This document shows positions 17,392 to 26,526 of a DNA stretch of 64,000 nucleotides, piece by piece. The stretch comes from Flavobacteriales bacterium (lineage in GTDB: Bacteria > Bacteroidota > Bacteroidia > Flavobacteriales_F > PHOS-HE28). How positions within the stretch are numbered: the first letter of the stretch is position 1; every line of letters starts with the position of its first letter. Under the pieces are notes generated by a model. The model was not told the DNA's origin. It did not search any database and was given only the letters and a program-made list of their open reading frames with translations. The stretch covers positions 1,023,672 to 1,087,671 of the forward strand of contig JADKAN010000002.1 in NCBI GenBank assembly GCA_016719225.1, given 5' to 3'. The translations under genes and the position numbers were made by a program.

Positions 17392-17399
17392 TATACTTG
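17392..17399 (+). promoter_or_regulatory. -7-like promoter box
   Basis: TATACTTG, a one-base variant of TAnnTTTG, lies 23 bases before the start of the FG-GAP protein gene. The remaining 17214-17391 shows no gene. Confidence 0.4.
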
Positions 17400-17422
17400 C
17401 TCCGGCTAAGCCCAACTGACCG

Positions 17423-19612
17423 ATGAAAGCGATCATATTTCTACTGGCATTAACGTCGAGCATCCGTGCAATATCACAGATCTCCTTTCTCGACGTGACA
17501 ACTGGCAGCGGGCTGGATTATCATGGTAAGACTTACGGTTCCTCTTGGGGCGACTTCAACGGCGACGGTCTTCTTGATATTTACGTTTCGTGCCACATGA
17601 ACACGTCGGATGACACGCTGGGGGGTTATTTCAGAAAGGATTTTCCGCGCATCTATTTAAATCAGGGGAATGGGCATTTCTCGGATTCCATTGTTGTAAT
17701 TGACCCCACCGGCGGAAATGACCTTCACGGGGCATTGATCTTCGATTTTGACAATGATGGTGACCAGGATCTTTTGATCACTGCAGGGGGTACAGCGAGA
17801 AACCTGTTCTATGTCAATGACAACACCAGCAATTTCGCTTTGATCAACCAGAGCATAGAGTATAACATTGACTTTAACAACAGCCGAGGTAGGATGGCGT
17901 CAGTGCTGGATCTGGACCATAATGGAGTTCCCGACGTGGTGTTGAGCTGTCAGCAGAATGCTGATCTATCGCAGCCAACTTCCGTATTCATCCGCTCGGA
18001 GGGGGATGCATTCGTACTTGACGATGTGGACGCGGGCTTCTTCGTTCCTCTCGCTTCCCATGGAACCCTGATGGACATGAACGATGACGGAGTGGCCGAG
18101 TTTGTTCTGTTGGTGAATGGCCAGCTGAAGATCTATGATATCCAAGCCGGTGTATTTGATCCTGTTGGGTCAATAGGCGTGGCCGGTACTACTACCGATT
18201 ACGTTATGGGCGACTTCAATGGAGACCTGAGAACGGATGTCTTCTTGACCCTGGCGAGGAAAACATGGACTTACATGGCACAGGTCGATACAGCAACGGT
18301 CCAGGCCGATATACAGCTAGGGCCTGAAGTGAACGGGCCTACTTATTTCACGCTGGGAACGGCGGATAGTATTCAAGTCAACATTCAGGCAAGAAGCGTC
18401 ACCGAGAATGATTACATGCTGCATCTCGGGAGTGACACCATCCGCCATGTCACGGGGCCCCAGGAACTTTGGATCCATCCGGATGATGCCATTTATCAGG
18501 GGATCCAAGCAGTGGCACCCGGACAGCAGGGAACGCATGTCTATATCGGACGTGTCGATGGTAAATGGAAGATAGAAGCGAGCAATTCGTTGGCCACGGG
18601 GGAACTTGGCATATCGGTCAAGTCCCGATCGGCGATAACCGATTTCGCGGCATTTTTCACCCCCCCGACGGGAGCCACTTTGGATAGATTCCATTCCAAC
18701 ACGGGAAACTTCACTTTCACCCCTACTCCCATATCCTCACTTCTAGGGTCCGACAACAGCCAAATGGGAGTTGCGGGGGATTTCGATAATGACATGGATC
18801 TGGACATCTATGTTATTTGCAGCACGGGAGCGGCGAACGGCCCGAATTACCTGTTGGAGAATATCGACAACCAATCGTGGGTGCGACATGATACCGATGG
18901 ATTCGGCGCTGTCGGGGGCGGGGCGGGCATAGCTGATGCGGTTACCGTTGCGGACTATGATAACGATGGATCTCTCGACCTCTTTGTTTCCAATGGCAGG
19001 CTCATCTTTTTCTTGGATTCCGCCGGGTACAAGTTGTATAGGAACCAAGGGAACGGCAACCATTGGTTGGGCCTCGATCTAATAGGGGGTAGCGACACGC
19101 GTGGGGGATATGGTGCCGTGGTTTACGCTGTAGCCGGAGGTGTTAAGCAGGTACGCACAAAGAATGGAGGAGAACATCATAGGTCACAGAATGACCAGCG
19201 CATCCATTTTGGCATGGGGGCTAACACGACGGTGGATTCAGTGATCGTCAAATGGCCTTGCGGCTTCACCCAGATACTATTGGATGTACCGGTGGACCAG
19301 TATTTGGAAGTCCAAGGACCCAGTTGTTCAGTGGATGTGGTGGACGCGAAGCCGAACTCCGACTATTTGACCATTGTTCCGAATCCGGTTGAAAGATCGC
19401 TGGGCATCCTATCCAATTACTTTGGCAATGCGACCATCAAGCTGCGGGATGTCGCCGGCAAGAAGGTGGACGAGTTCAGCGCTTATTTTTCGCGCCCGGG
19501 TGCTAAGATGGCACATCCGATATCACTCGTTCCTGGCATCTACTCGGTTGAGTTTTTACCGGAAGATCGATCCAATGGATCTCATAGGACACTGAAACTC
19601 GTCGTTCGCTGA
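17423..19612 (+). CDS. Secreted FG-GAP/VCBS-repeat protein with ASPIC/UnbV domain and probable type IX sorting tail
   Basis: The 729-residue protein has a signal peptide (MKAIIFLLALTSSIRAISQ) and repeated calcium-binding beta-propeller motifs such as DFNGDGLLDIYV, DFDNDGDQDLLI, DLDHNGVPDVVL, DFDNDMDLDIYV and DYDNDGSLDLFV. An ASPIC/UnbV segment follows (VRTKNGGEHHRSQNDQRIHFG and VDSVIVKWPCG). The last 80 residues resemble a type IX secretion sorting domain (IVPNPV, LRDVAGKKV, PGIYSVEF). Export to the cell surface is inferred. The ligand or enzymatic role is unknown; CRTAC1-like proteins have this domain order. Confidence 0.85.
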   Translation: MKAIIFLLALTSSIRAISQISFLDVTTGSGLDYHGKTYGSSWGDFNGDGLLDIYVSCHMNTSDDTLGGYFRKDFPRIYLNQGNGHFSDSIVVIDPTGGNDLHGALIFDFDNDGDQDLLITAGGTARNLFYVNDNTSNFALINQSIEYNIDFNNSRGRMASVLDLDHNGVPDVVLSCQQNADLSQPTSVFIRSEGDAFVLDDVDAGFFVPLASHGTLMDMNDDGVAEFVLLVNGQLKIYDIQAGVFDPVGSIGVAGTTTDYVMGDFNGDLRTDVFLTLARKTWTYMAQVDTATVQADIQLGPEVNGPTYFTLGTADSIQVNIQARSVTENDYMLHLGSDTIRHVTGPQELWIHPDDAIYQGIQAVAPGQQGTHVYIGRVDGKWKIEASNSLATGELGISVKSRSAITDFAAFFTPPTGATLDRFHSNTGNFTFTPTPISSLLGSDNSQMGVAGDFDNDMDLDIYVICSTGAANGPNYLLENIDNQSWVRHDTDGFGAVGGGAGIADAVTVADYDNDGSLDLFVSNGRLIFFLDSAGYKLYRNQGNGNHWLGLDLIGGSDTRGGYGAVVYAVAGGVKQVRTKNGGEHHRSQNDQRIHFGMGANTTVDSVIVKWPCGFTQILLDVPVDQYLEVQGPSCSVDVVDAKPNSDYLTIVPNPVERSLGILSNYFGNATIKLRDVAGKKVDEFSAYFSRPGAKMAHPISLVPGIYSVEFLPEDRSNGSHRTLKLVVR

Positions 19613-19790
19613 TGTATTTGACCGGCCCGGGATATCGCGAGTCGTGCCTTATGCCGTGATCGGGTCAAGGCCATACTTTTTGGGGCGGTCCACATCAAGC
19701 TTTTATTCACTGCAATAGGCATTAAGTCCATTTTATCCCGTCATTTTCCGGTCGGCCTGGTTTGCGGGTCGTTCCACGTAGCTTGCGCCC

Positions 19791-21119
19791 ATGGTCACTG
19801 GCTTCAGCGCGGGACAGACCGCCAAGGATGAGGAGGCGCGGACCTTGCTCCGGTTTTTAGCCCGATTGGGTCAAGCGGAACTCGCTGCGGGCAATGCCGT
19901 AGCCTTGGTGGAGCGGGATCTAGGGCAGATCGCCCGACGTAACGGACAGGAGAACATCGTAGTATTCGCGCTCCCCACGGTGCTGATGGTGCAAAGCGAG
20001 GATGGAATGGAGCACCGTGTACAGATCACGCCCGGGCCTTACCGCGTAGGGGAACTGCGCTTCGACCAGATGGAAGGTGTGCTGGAGATCGCCCGCGAGG
20101 CGCGGGCTGGACGTATTTCACCGCACAACGGTCTGCGCAAGCTCGATGCCATCTGGCGTATGAAGCATCGTTATGGCGACTTCGGTTTCGTATTGGGATA
20201 CCTCATCACCACCATCGGCACCGCCTTGATCTTGCGGCCCACATGGAGCGGCCTCGGCTATGTTGCCATACTGGGCTTCCTCTGCGCCATGCTCTTGGTG
20301 CTGGTGCGACGTCAGCCGGCGTGGAATGCGGTGATGCCCGTGGTGGCCGCGTTCATCCTCGCTTCGGTCGTAGCGGTGTTCTACCGCTACGGCGTGCAGG
20401 AAGCACCGTTCCAGTTGCTTATCCCACCTCTGATCATCTTCCTGCCTGGCAGTATGCTCACCGTGGCGGTAGTGGAATTGGCCTTTGCCAACACCGTTTC
20501 CGGAGCATCACGGTTGGTGGCCGGTTTCGGCCAGTTGATCCTTCTGGCATTCGGCCTGTTGGGCGGCTTCCGGCTGTTCGGGGATGGCACTCCCGAACTC
20601 AATGGACAGACGGAACGCCTTGCACCTTGGTTGGCTTGGGCAGGGGTGGTGCTCTTTGCTATCGGTCTGCACTTGTTCAAAAGCAGCCGCAGGCGTTCCC
20701 TGCCATGGATGATCCTCACCATGCTCATGGCCTACTTGGGGCAGTACGTCTCCGGCCGGTTCATCGATGGGGCTTCCACGGCTTTTTTCGGTGCGGCCGT
20801 GATGGCCATCACCGCACTGGTGATCGAATACCGGTTCAAGGGGCCCCCTGCGCTGGTGACGATCCTGCCCGCGTTCTGGCTGCTCGCACCCGGCTCCTTC
20901 GGCTTGGTCAGCGTTACAACCATGGCCACCGATGGAATGGGCACAGCGGGCAACATCCTGCGTTTACTCTTCATCCTTACGGCCATTGCAACCGGCTCTC
21001 TTATCGGTGCGTTCTTTTATAGCGGCCTGCTGCACGTACGCAAAGCGCGTGTGTGGCGGAAAGGGCCACCCGTACCCCCGGATCCCTTGGCGGCGAATGA
21101 GGATGAGGGGACGTTGTGA
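19791..21119 (+). CDS. Threonine/serine exporter family (ThrE) protein
   Basis: The 442-residue protein has a soluble N-terminal ThrE region (residues 15-130), including the conserved HNGLRKLDAIWRMKHRYG stretch, followed by about ten membrane helices. The two halves correspond to the ThrE and ThrE_2 domains fused in one chain. Family members export threonine and serine across the inner membrane. The gene stands alone, 178 bases after the FG-GAP gene and 82 before aconitase. No regulation is visible. Confidence 0.88.
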   Translation: MVTGFSAGQTAKDEEARTLLRFLARLGQAELAAGNAVALVERDLGQIARRNGQENIVVFALPTVLMVQSEDGMEHRVQITPGPYRVGELRFDQMEGVLEIAREARAGRISPHNGLRKLDAIWRMKHRYGDFGFVLGYLITTIGTALILRPTWSGLGYVAILGFLCAMLLVLVRRQPAWNAVMPVVAAFILASVVAVFYRYGVQEAPFQLLIPPLIIFLPGSMLTVAVVELAFANTVSGASRLVAGFGQLILLAFGLLGGFRLFGDGTPELNGQTERLAPWLAWAGVVLFAIGLHLFKSSRRRSLPWMILTMLMAYLGQYVSGRFIDGASTAFFGAAVMAITALVIEYRFKGPPALVTILPAFWLLAPGSFGLVSVTTMATDGMGTAGNILRLLFILTAIATGSLIGAFFYSGLLHVRKARVWRKGPPVPPDPLAANEDEGTL

Positions 21120-21164
21120 AGGAAGGCTTACGCGGGTCTCTTAGTTCAAGCCTTTCCCGCTATG

Positions 21165-21172
21165 TACCTTTG
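21165..21172 (+). promoter_or_regulatory. -7 promoter box of the aconitase gene
   Basis: TACCTTTG followed by CGG matches the Bacteroidota -7 consensus exactly, 29 bases before the ATG. TTAG at 21141-21144 is too poor to call a -33 element. Confidence 0.6.
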
Positions 21173-21201
21173 CGGCCTCTTAACTATCGCAAAGAACAGC
21201 C

Positions 21202-23472
21202 ATGGCCCACATCTTCGATATTGACATGATCAAGGCGGTGTATGACCGCTATCCCGAACGCATCGCCGCTGCCCGCAAGGCATTGGGCAAGCCGCTCACC
21301 CTTACGGAGAAGATCCTCTACGCCCACCTAACGGAAGGAGCCGCGACCAAGGAACTGAAGCGAGGACAGGATTATGTCGATTTCGCACCGGACCGTGTGG
21401 CCATGCAGGACGCCACCGCGCAGATGGCCTTGCTGCAGTTCAAGACCACTGGCCGTCCCCATGTGGCCGTGCCCAGCACCGTACACTGCGACCACTTGAT
21501 CCAAGCGCGTGTGGGCGCTGCGAAGGACCTGCAAGAGGCGCTGCTGAAGGGCAATGAAGTATTCCAGTTCCTGGAAAGCATCTCGAACAAGTACGGCATC
21601 GGCTTCTGGCGTCCGGGCGCTGGCATCATCCACCAAGTGGTGCTGGAGAACTACGCCTTCCCCGGCGGAATGATGATCGGTACTGATAGCCATACTCCTA
21701 ATGCCGGCGGCCTGGGCATGCTCGCCATCGGCGTGGGAGGCGCTGACGCTTGCGACGTGATGAGCGGCCTGCCTTGGGAGCTTAAAATGCCGAAGGTCAT
21801 CGGCGTGAAACTCACCGGCAAGCTCAGCGGCTGGGCATCGGCCAAGGACGTGATCCTTGTGGTTGCCGGCATCCTAACGGTGAAAGGCGGCACCGGTGCC
21901 ATCGTGGAATACTTCGGCCCCGGCGCTGAAAGCCTCAGCTGCACAGGCAAAGGCACCATCGGGAACATGGGCGCGGAGATCGGAGCTACAACCAGCACCT
22001 TCGGCTACGACGACAGCATGCGCCGCTACCTCAACGGCACCGGTCGCGCTGACCTCGTAACACTGGCGGATAAGATCGCTGAGCACCTCACCGGAGACCC
22101 CGAGGTGTATGCCGACCCCGAGAAGTACTTCGACCGCGTGATCGAGATCGACCTCAATAAGTTGGAGCCGCACATCAATGGGCCGTACACGCCGGACCTC
22201 GCCTGGCCCATCAGCAAGTTCGCCGCCGCGGTGAAGGAGAACGGATGGCCCGAGGAATTGGAAGTGGGCCTCATCGGTTCCTGCACCAACAGCAGTTACG
22301 AGGATCTTACCCGGAGCGCCTCCATCGCACAGCAGGCCATGGACAAGGGTTTGAAGGCCAAGAGTGAATTCACCGTGACGCCGGGCAGTGAGCAGGTCCG
22401 TTTCACAGCGGAACGTGATGGCATTCTGCAGAAGTTCGAGGAGATCGGCGGCATGGTGCTCGCCAACGCCTGTGGGCCCTGCATCGGCCAGTGGGCGCGG
22501 CACAACAAGAATCCCGAGAAGAAGAACTCCATCCTCACCTCGTACAACCGCAACTTCGCCAAGCGCAACGACGGCAACGCGAATACGCATGCCTTTGTCG
22601 CCAGCCCTGAGCTGGTCACGGCGATGGTGCTTTCCGGCCACCTCTCCTTCAATCCCCTCACCGATGAATTGGTGAACAAGGATGGCAAGAAAGTGAAGCT
22701 GGACGAGCCCAAGGGCTTGGAGATGCCGCCCAAAGGCTTCGACGTGAAAGACCCCGGTTTCAAGGCTCCGGCCAAGGACGGCAGCAGTGTGGAAGTGCTG
22801 GTGAAACCGGACAGCGATCGCATCCAGTTGCTGGAACCCTTCCCCGCTTGGGACGGCAAGAACATCACTGGCGCGGTGCTGCTGATCAAGGCCAAGGGCA
22901 AATGCACGACGGACCACATCAGCATGGCCGGTCCTTGGCTGCGCTACCGCGGTCACTTGGACAACATCAGCAACAACACGCTGATCGGTGCCATCAACGC
23001 CTTCAACGGCGAGGCCAACAAGGTGAAGAACCAGCTCACCGGTGAATATGGCGAAGTACCCGCGACACAACGCGTGTACAAAGCCGCCAAGCAACCCAGC
23101 GTTGTGGTGGCCGACCAGAACTACGGCGAGGGAAGCAGCCGCGAACATGCGGCCATGCAACCGCGCCACCTTGGCGTAAGCGCTGTGATCGTGAAGAGCT
23201 TCGCGCGCATCCACGAGACCAACCTGAAGAAGCAGGGCCTGCTGGGCGTCACCTTCGACAAGGAAGGCGACTTCGACAAGGTGCAGGAGGATGACCGTAT
23301 CGACTTCACCGACCTCACGGATTTCGCACCGGGCAAGCAATTGACCGTGGTGCTGAACCACAAGGACGGGTCGAAGGACACCATCAAGTGCAACCACACC
23401 TACAACGAGGCGCAGATCGGCTGGTTCAAGGCCGGTAGCGCGCTGAACGAGATCCGTGCTGCCCTGAAATAG
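21202..23472 (+). CDS. acn: Aconitate hydratase, mitochondrial-type
   Basis: The 756-residue protein carries the iron-sulfur ligands in IGSCTNSSYEDLTR (near residue 358) and ANACGPCIGQW (near 424), an early substrate-binding segment (GTDSHTPNAGGLGMLAIGVGG) and the C-terminal swivel motif NYGEGSSREHAA. The length matches the mitochondrial-type enzyme. It interconverts citrate and isocitrate in the TCA cycle, the step before the icd product encoded at 12684-13910. It is monocistronic with its own promoter. Confidence 0.96.
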   Translation: MAHIFDIDMIKAVYDRYPERIAAARKALGKPLTLTEKILYAHLTEGAATKELKRGQDYVDFAPDRVAMQDATAQMALLQFKTTGRPHVAVPSTVHCDHLIQARVGAAKDLQEALLKGNEVFQFLESISNKYGIGFWRPGAGIIHQVVLENYAFPGGMMIGTDSHTPNAGGLGMLAIGVGGADACDVMSGLPWELKMPKVIGVKLTGKLSGWASAKDVILVVAGILTVKGGTGAIVEYFGPGAESLSCTGKGTIGNMGAEIGATTSTFGYDDSMRRYLNGTGRADLVTLADKIAEHLTGDPEVYADPEKYFDRVIEIDLNKLEPHINGPYTPDLAWPISKFAAAVKENGWPEELEVGLIGSCTNSSYEDLTRSASIAQQAMDKGLKAKSEFTVTPGSEQVRFTAERDGILQKFEEIGGMVLANACGPCIGQWARHNKNPEKKNSILTSYNRNFAKRNDGNANTHAFVASPELVTAMVLSGHLSFNPLTDELVNKDGKKVKLDEPKGLEMPPKGFDVKDPGFKAPAKDGSSVEVLVKPDSDRIQLLEPFPAWDGKNITGAVLLIKAKGKCTTDHISMAGPWLRYRGHLDNISNNTLIGAINAFNGEANKVKNQLTGEYGEVPATQRVYKAAKQPSVVVADQNYGEGSSREHAAMQPRHLGVSAVIVKSFARIHETNLKKQGLLGVTFDKEGDFDKVQEDDRIDFTDLTDFAPGKQLTVVLNHKDGSKDTIKCNHTYNEAQIGWFKAGSALNEIRAALK

Positions 23473-23580
23473 GGTCTTTTCCAATGTGTTTTGCGAAAGG
23501 CCCGTTCTGCGGGCCGTTCGCATTTCTGGACGATACAATCAATCCCCAATATGGGGGATTGCGGCATCGCTACTTCGAAA

Positions 23581-23588
23581 TATATTTG
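23581..23588 (+). promoter_or_regulatory. -7 promoter box of the porin-like gene
   Basis: TATATTTG matches TAnnTTTG exactly, 14 bases upstream of the preferred ATG at 23603. A second candidate TACTTCGA lies just before it. Confidence 0.45.
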
Positions 23589-23602
23589 TCCGAAACACGA
23601 AC

Positions 23603-24355
23603 ATGATGCATTTTACGAACAAGCTCCTTCTTCTCATACCAGCATTGGCATTCAGTGCAGCGGCCGAGGCCCAGACCCAATTCGGTATTAAGGTGGGCGG
23701 TAATTTCCTCATTACATCGCAGAGCATTTCCCCAACCCCGAAGGATGCTCCTCCTACACCCAAAGGTTTGGGCTTGCAATTCGGTGCGTACGCAAAGGTC
23801 CCGTTCAGTGATATGGTAGGGCTAAGGCCCGAGATCGGCTTTTCGTTCCGACGGGCGAAATCGGATCAATCCATAACGACCAACGTCCCTGTGACCGATC
23901 AGAATGGTGTAGAGGGAGGCCGTGCCGACCTCGGGGTGGAAACAAAGACCGACCAGCGGCTACAGTACTTCCAGATCGCTGCCCCGCTCACATTGAACGC
24001 AACCGAGAACTTCCGTGTGATGGTCGGTCCGGCCATCGGTTTCCTCATGGGTGGAAAACTCAATCAGGATGTGACCACGACTGTCTCCAATGGTACGTTC
24101 AACGGACAACCTTTCAAGCAGGATCCCACCTTCACATCAACAGTGAAAAAGGGTTCCGCTGCTACAAAGGATTTCAAAAAGGCTGAAGTTGCGGTCGTGG
24201 CAGGCGTGGGTTACGAACTGGAAATGGGCTTGGACTTCGACCTGCGTTACTACCGTGCTATCGTTCCGACGCAGGACATCAGCCAGCCCAGCTTCCGCTA
24301 CAAGTCGTTCTCGAACATGATCGAGCTCAGCCTTGGCTACACCTTCGGAAGTTGA
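23603..24355 (+). CDS. Porin-family outer-membrane beta-barrel protein
   Basis: The start at 23603 gives the signal peptide MMHFTNKLLLLIPALAFSAA ending AEAQ; the frame is open further upstream but without a signal sequence. The mature part has barrel features (QFGIKVGGNFLIT, LGLQFGAYAKVPFSDMVGLR) and a C-terminus LSLGYTFGS. It resembles PorT/OprF-like outer-membrane proteins common in Bacteroidota. It is 250 residues long. The function is unknown beyond outer-membrane location. Confidence 0.8.
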   Translation: MMHFTNKLLLLIPALAFSAAAEAQTQFGIKVGGNFLITSQSISPTPKDAPPTPKGLGLQFGAYAKVPFSDMVGLRPEIGFSFRRAKSDQSITTNVPVTDQNGVEGGRADLGVETKTDQRLQYFQIAAPLTLNATENFRVMVGPAIGFLMGGKLNQDVTTTVSNGTFNGQPFKQDPTFTSTVKKGSAATKDFKKAEVAVVAGVGYELEMGLDFDLRYYRAIVPTQDISQPSFRYKSFSNMIELSLGYTFGS

Positions 24356-24454
24356 TCGGTAGTGTGAAGATCGGGCAGTGTTGTATTGTCCGGGATCACA
24401 GTCCGTTAAGCCTTGCCCGGTTTTTTTGACGCGGATCCCGGTGGTAAAATGTCA

Positions 24455-24485
24455 TTTGTATGCTTCGGGAAGAACCTTATGTTTG
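24455..24485 (+). promoter_or_regulatory. Full Bacteroidota promoter of the second outer-membrane gene
   Basis: TTTG at 24455-24458, 19 bases of spacer and TATGTTTG at 24478-24485 reproduce the TTTG-N19-TAnnTTTG consensus exactly. The box ends 23 bases before the ATG at 24509. Confidence 0.75.
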
Positions 24486-24508
24486 CCCCGTACGAACAAC
24501 AACCACAC

Positions 24509-25135
24509 ATGAAAAAAATTACGCTAGTGATCGCTGCTTTTGCAGTTGCCGGAAGTTTGATGGCCCAAGAAAGCCGCTTCAGCCTTGGAGCTGAAGTTGC
24601 ATTCCCAATGGGTGATTTCGGCAAGGGTACCGGTATCGGTATCGGTGGTACGCTTGGTTTTGAGTTACCTGTAAGCGACAAGCTCGGCCTGATGGCCCAA
24701 GTCGGTTACATCAGCTTTGCTGGAAAGGACTTTACTGTGACGACCCCCTTTGGTTCCGTAACGACGAAATCCGACGCGACCGGGATCATTCCTATCCAAG
24801 TGGGTGCTAAGTACTACTTTACCGACAACCAGGAAGGTGCCTATCTGGGAGTGCTTACGGGCGTCCACATGACCTCGGTAAAGGTTCCTGAATACGATGC
24901 ACTTGGTAACAGCACCGGCTCGAAGACGAAGACCAACTCCAACTTCGCCTTGGCTCCATTGGTCGGGTTCCTTATTGGCGAGAATATCGATATCTCCCTG
25001 CGTTACCAGCTGATCTTCGCTAAGCAGGAGACGGTTGCCTTCAACCCGGTGACCTTCGCTGTGACCACCGACAGCAAAACGGTTACCAACAGCTACTTGG
25101 GCCTCCGTATCGCCTACATGTTCGGTCAGCGTTGA
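24509..25135 (+). CDS. Outer-membrane beta-barrel protein
   Basis: The start at 24509 gives the signal peptide MKKITLVIAAFAVAGSLMAQ; a frame open from 24413 lacks a signal. The 208-residue product shows barrel strands (FSLGAEVAFPMGDFGKGTG, LGFELPVSDKLGLMAQVGY) and ends LGLRIAYMFGQR. It is similar in layout to the preceding porin-like gene, so the two may be distant paralogues. It has its own promoter and a strong terminator. Confidence 0.82.
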   Translation: MKKITLVIAAFAVAGSLMAQESRFSLGAEVAFPMGDFGKGTGIGIGGTLGFELPVSDKLGLMAQVGYISFAGKDFTVTTPFGSVTTKSDATGIIPIQVGAKYYFTDNQEGAYLGVLTGVHMTSVKVPEYDALGNSTGSKTKTNSNFALAPLVGFLIGENIDISLRYQLIFAKQETVAFNPVTFAVTTDSKTVTNSYLGLRIAYMFGQR

Positions 25136-25152
25136 TCCAACCCATTCTTGAA

Positions 25153-25188
25153 AAGAAGGGCAGCCGCAAGGCTGCCCTTCTTTTTTTT
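25153..25188 (+). terminator. Rho-independent terminator after the outer-membrane gene
   Basis: A 13-bp perfect stem (aagaagggcagcc, loop gcaa) is followed by a run of eight or more T residues, 17 bases past the stop. Confidence 0.93.
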
Positions 25189-25242
25189 GGTTTGTCCGCA
25201 CGGCGCGGAACTTGTCTCACGATCGCTAAGGACATGTTTCGC

Positions 25243-25250
25243 TAAGTTTG
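25243..25250 (+). promoter_or_regulatory. -7 promoter box of the OmpA-family gene
   Basis: TAAGTTTG followed by CG matches the consensus exactly, 30 bases before the ATG at 25281. Confidence 0.55.
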
Positions 25251-25280
25251 CGACCCTTCAATTCCCTTTGCTCTTCGCAC

Positions 25281-26453
25281 ATGAACAAGCACCTTCAACT
25301 CCTGCTCTCCATTTCGATGCTCTTCGGGGCCATCACCGCGAACGCACAACAAGTGCCGGACAGCGTGAACTTGGTGGAGAATGGTAGTTTTGAAGACCTC
25401 ACCGGAAAGCTGAGACGCTTGGGGGGAATAGATGCCGCCAAGGGCTGGGAAAGTCCCACCGACTCCAAAGTGGACCTGTTCAGTGAAACGGTGGCCAGTG
25501 AATCCCCTGCCACAGCCCCCAAGGGAGCGAAGGGCTTCCAAAGCGCATTGAGCGGACTGAACTATGCCGGCGTGCGTTGGTACAGTTACGGGGACAAGGA
25601 GCCGCGTAGCTACCTGCAGGTGAAGTTGAAGAAAATGCTGAAGAAGGGCCAGAAGTACTGCGTAGCGTATTACGTCAGCCTTGGAGACCTTAGCAAATAT
25701 TCAAGCGATCATATGGGGGCTTACCTCAGTCGCATCGCGGTGCACAAGAAGGACATGGCGTCCTTGACGTACGAGCCGCAGGTACCGAGCCTGATGACGA
25801 CGTTATATGGTGATGTGAACGGATGGACCGGCGTGTGCGGTGTTTTTACGGCCAATGGAGATGAACAATACCTCATCATCGGGAATTTTGCGCCGACGGA
25901 GAAGGTCACCACGGGGAAGGTGATGCGCCAGCGCGGCGAAACCCGTCCCCAGCTTCCTGAGGCCTACTACTTTATTGATGATGTGAGCGTTTTACCGGTG
26001 AAGAACCTTGGTGATTGCTCCTGCTCTCAGGTGGATAAGAGCGAAAGTGAATTCATATACAGCCGTAGCGCGACGAACGAACCAGGCCTTACCGCCGCTG
26101 CGCGCGTTGACCGCAGTGCGATCTACTTCAAGCGTTATAACAAGGATATAGCGCCCAGTATGCGCGCAACACTGGATACGTTGGCCTCCTTGCTGAACGC
26201 CAACAAACTGATCAAGGTGAAACTGACCGGCCACGTGGACGCTACAGAGGTGGATCGTAGTAAAATGCGTCCTGAACTCAGCGAATTGGACAACAACCGC
26301 GCTGAGGCGGTCAAGGCTTATCTGGTAGAGGCAGGCGTTGACGCTGCCCGGATCACAACTGCGGGCAGGAAAGGGGAGGACCCGGCTGCTGACCGCGATA
26401 GTGAAGCCGCCATGGCCCAGAACCGGCGGGTAGAGGTGGATGTGGTGAAGTGA
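25281..26453 (+). CDS. OmpA-family outer-membrane/peptidoglycan-binding protein
   Basis: The start at 25281 yields a signal peptide (MNKHLQLLLSISMLFGAITA, cut before QQVP). Residues 30 to about 245 form a carbohydrate-binding-like N-terminal domain (LVENGSFEDLTG, a usual start for such modules in Bacteroidota). The last 110 residues are an OmpA C-terminal domain, with VKLTGHVDATE, NNRAEAVKAYLVEAGV and MAQNRRVEVDV. It is 390 residues long. Anchoring to peptidoglycan is inferred from the family. Confidence 0.86.
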   Translation: MNKHLQLLLSISMLFGAITANAQQVPDSVNLVENGSFEDLTGKLRRLGGIDAAKGWESPTDSKVDLFSETVASESPATAPKGAKGFQSALSGLNYAGVRWYSYGDKEPRSYLQVKLKKMLKKGQKYCVAYYVSLGDLSKYSSDHMGAYLSRIAVHKKDMASLTYEPQVPSLMTTLYGDVNGWTGVCGVFTANGDEQYLIIGNFAPTEKVTTGKVMRQRGETRPQLPEAYYFIDDVSVLPVKNLGDCSCSQVDKSESEFIYSRSATNEPGLTAAARVDRSAIYFKRYNKDIAPSMRATLDTLASLLNANKLIKVKLTGHVDATEVDRSKMRPELSELDNNRAEAVKAYLVEAGVDAARITTAGRKGEDPAADRDSEAAMAQNRRVEVDVVK

Positions 26454-26514
26454 TCCACGAACAGCACCACACCCCGGTCCCGATCCAAGAATTCGGCCAT
26501 ATCCCGCGCTCGCA

Positions 26515-26522
26515 TACCTTCC
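26515..26522 (+). promoter_or_regulatory. -7-like box directly before the MFS gene
   Basis: TACCTTCC lies only four bases before the ATG at 26527. It is a two-base variant of TAnnTTTG; if used, the mRNA would be leaderless. Confidence 0.35.
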
Positions 26523-26526
26523 CCCC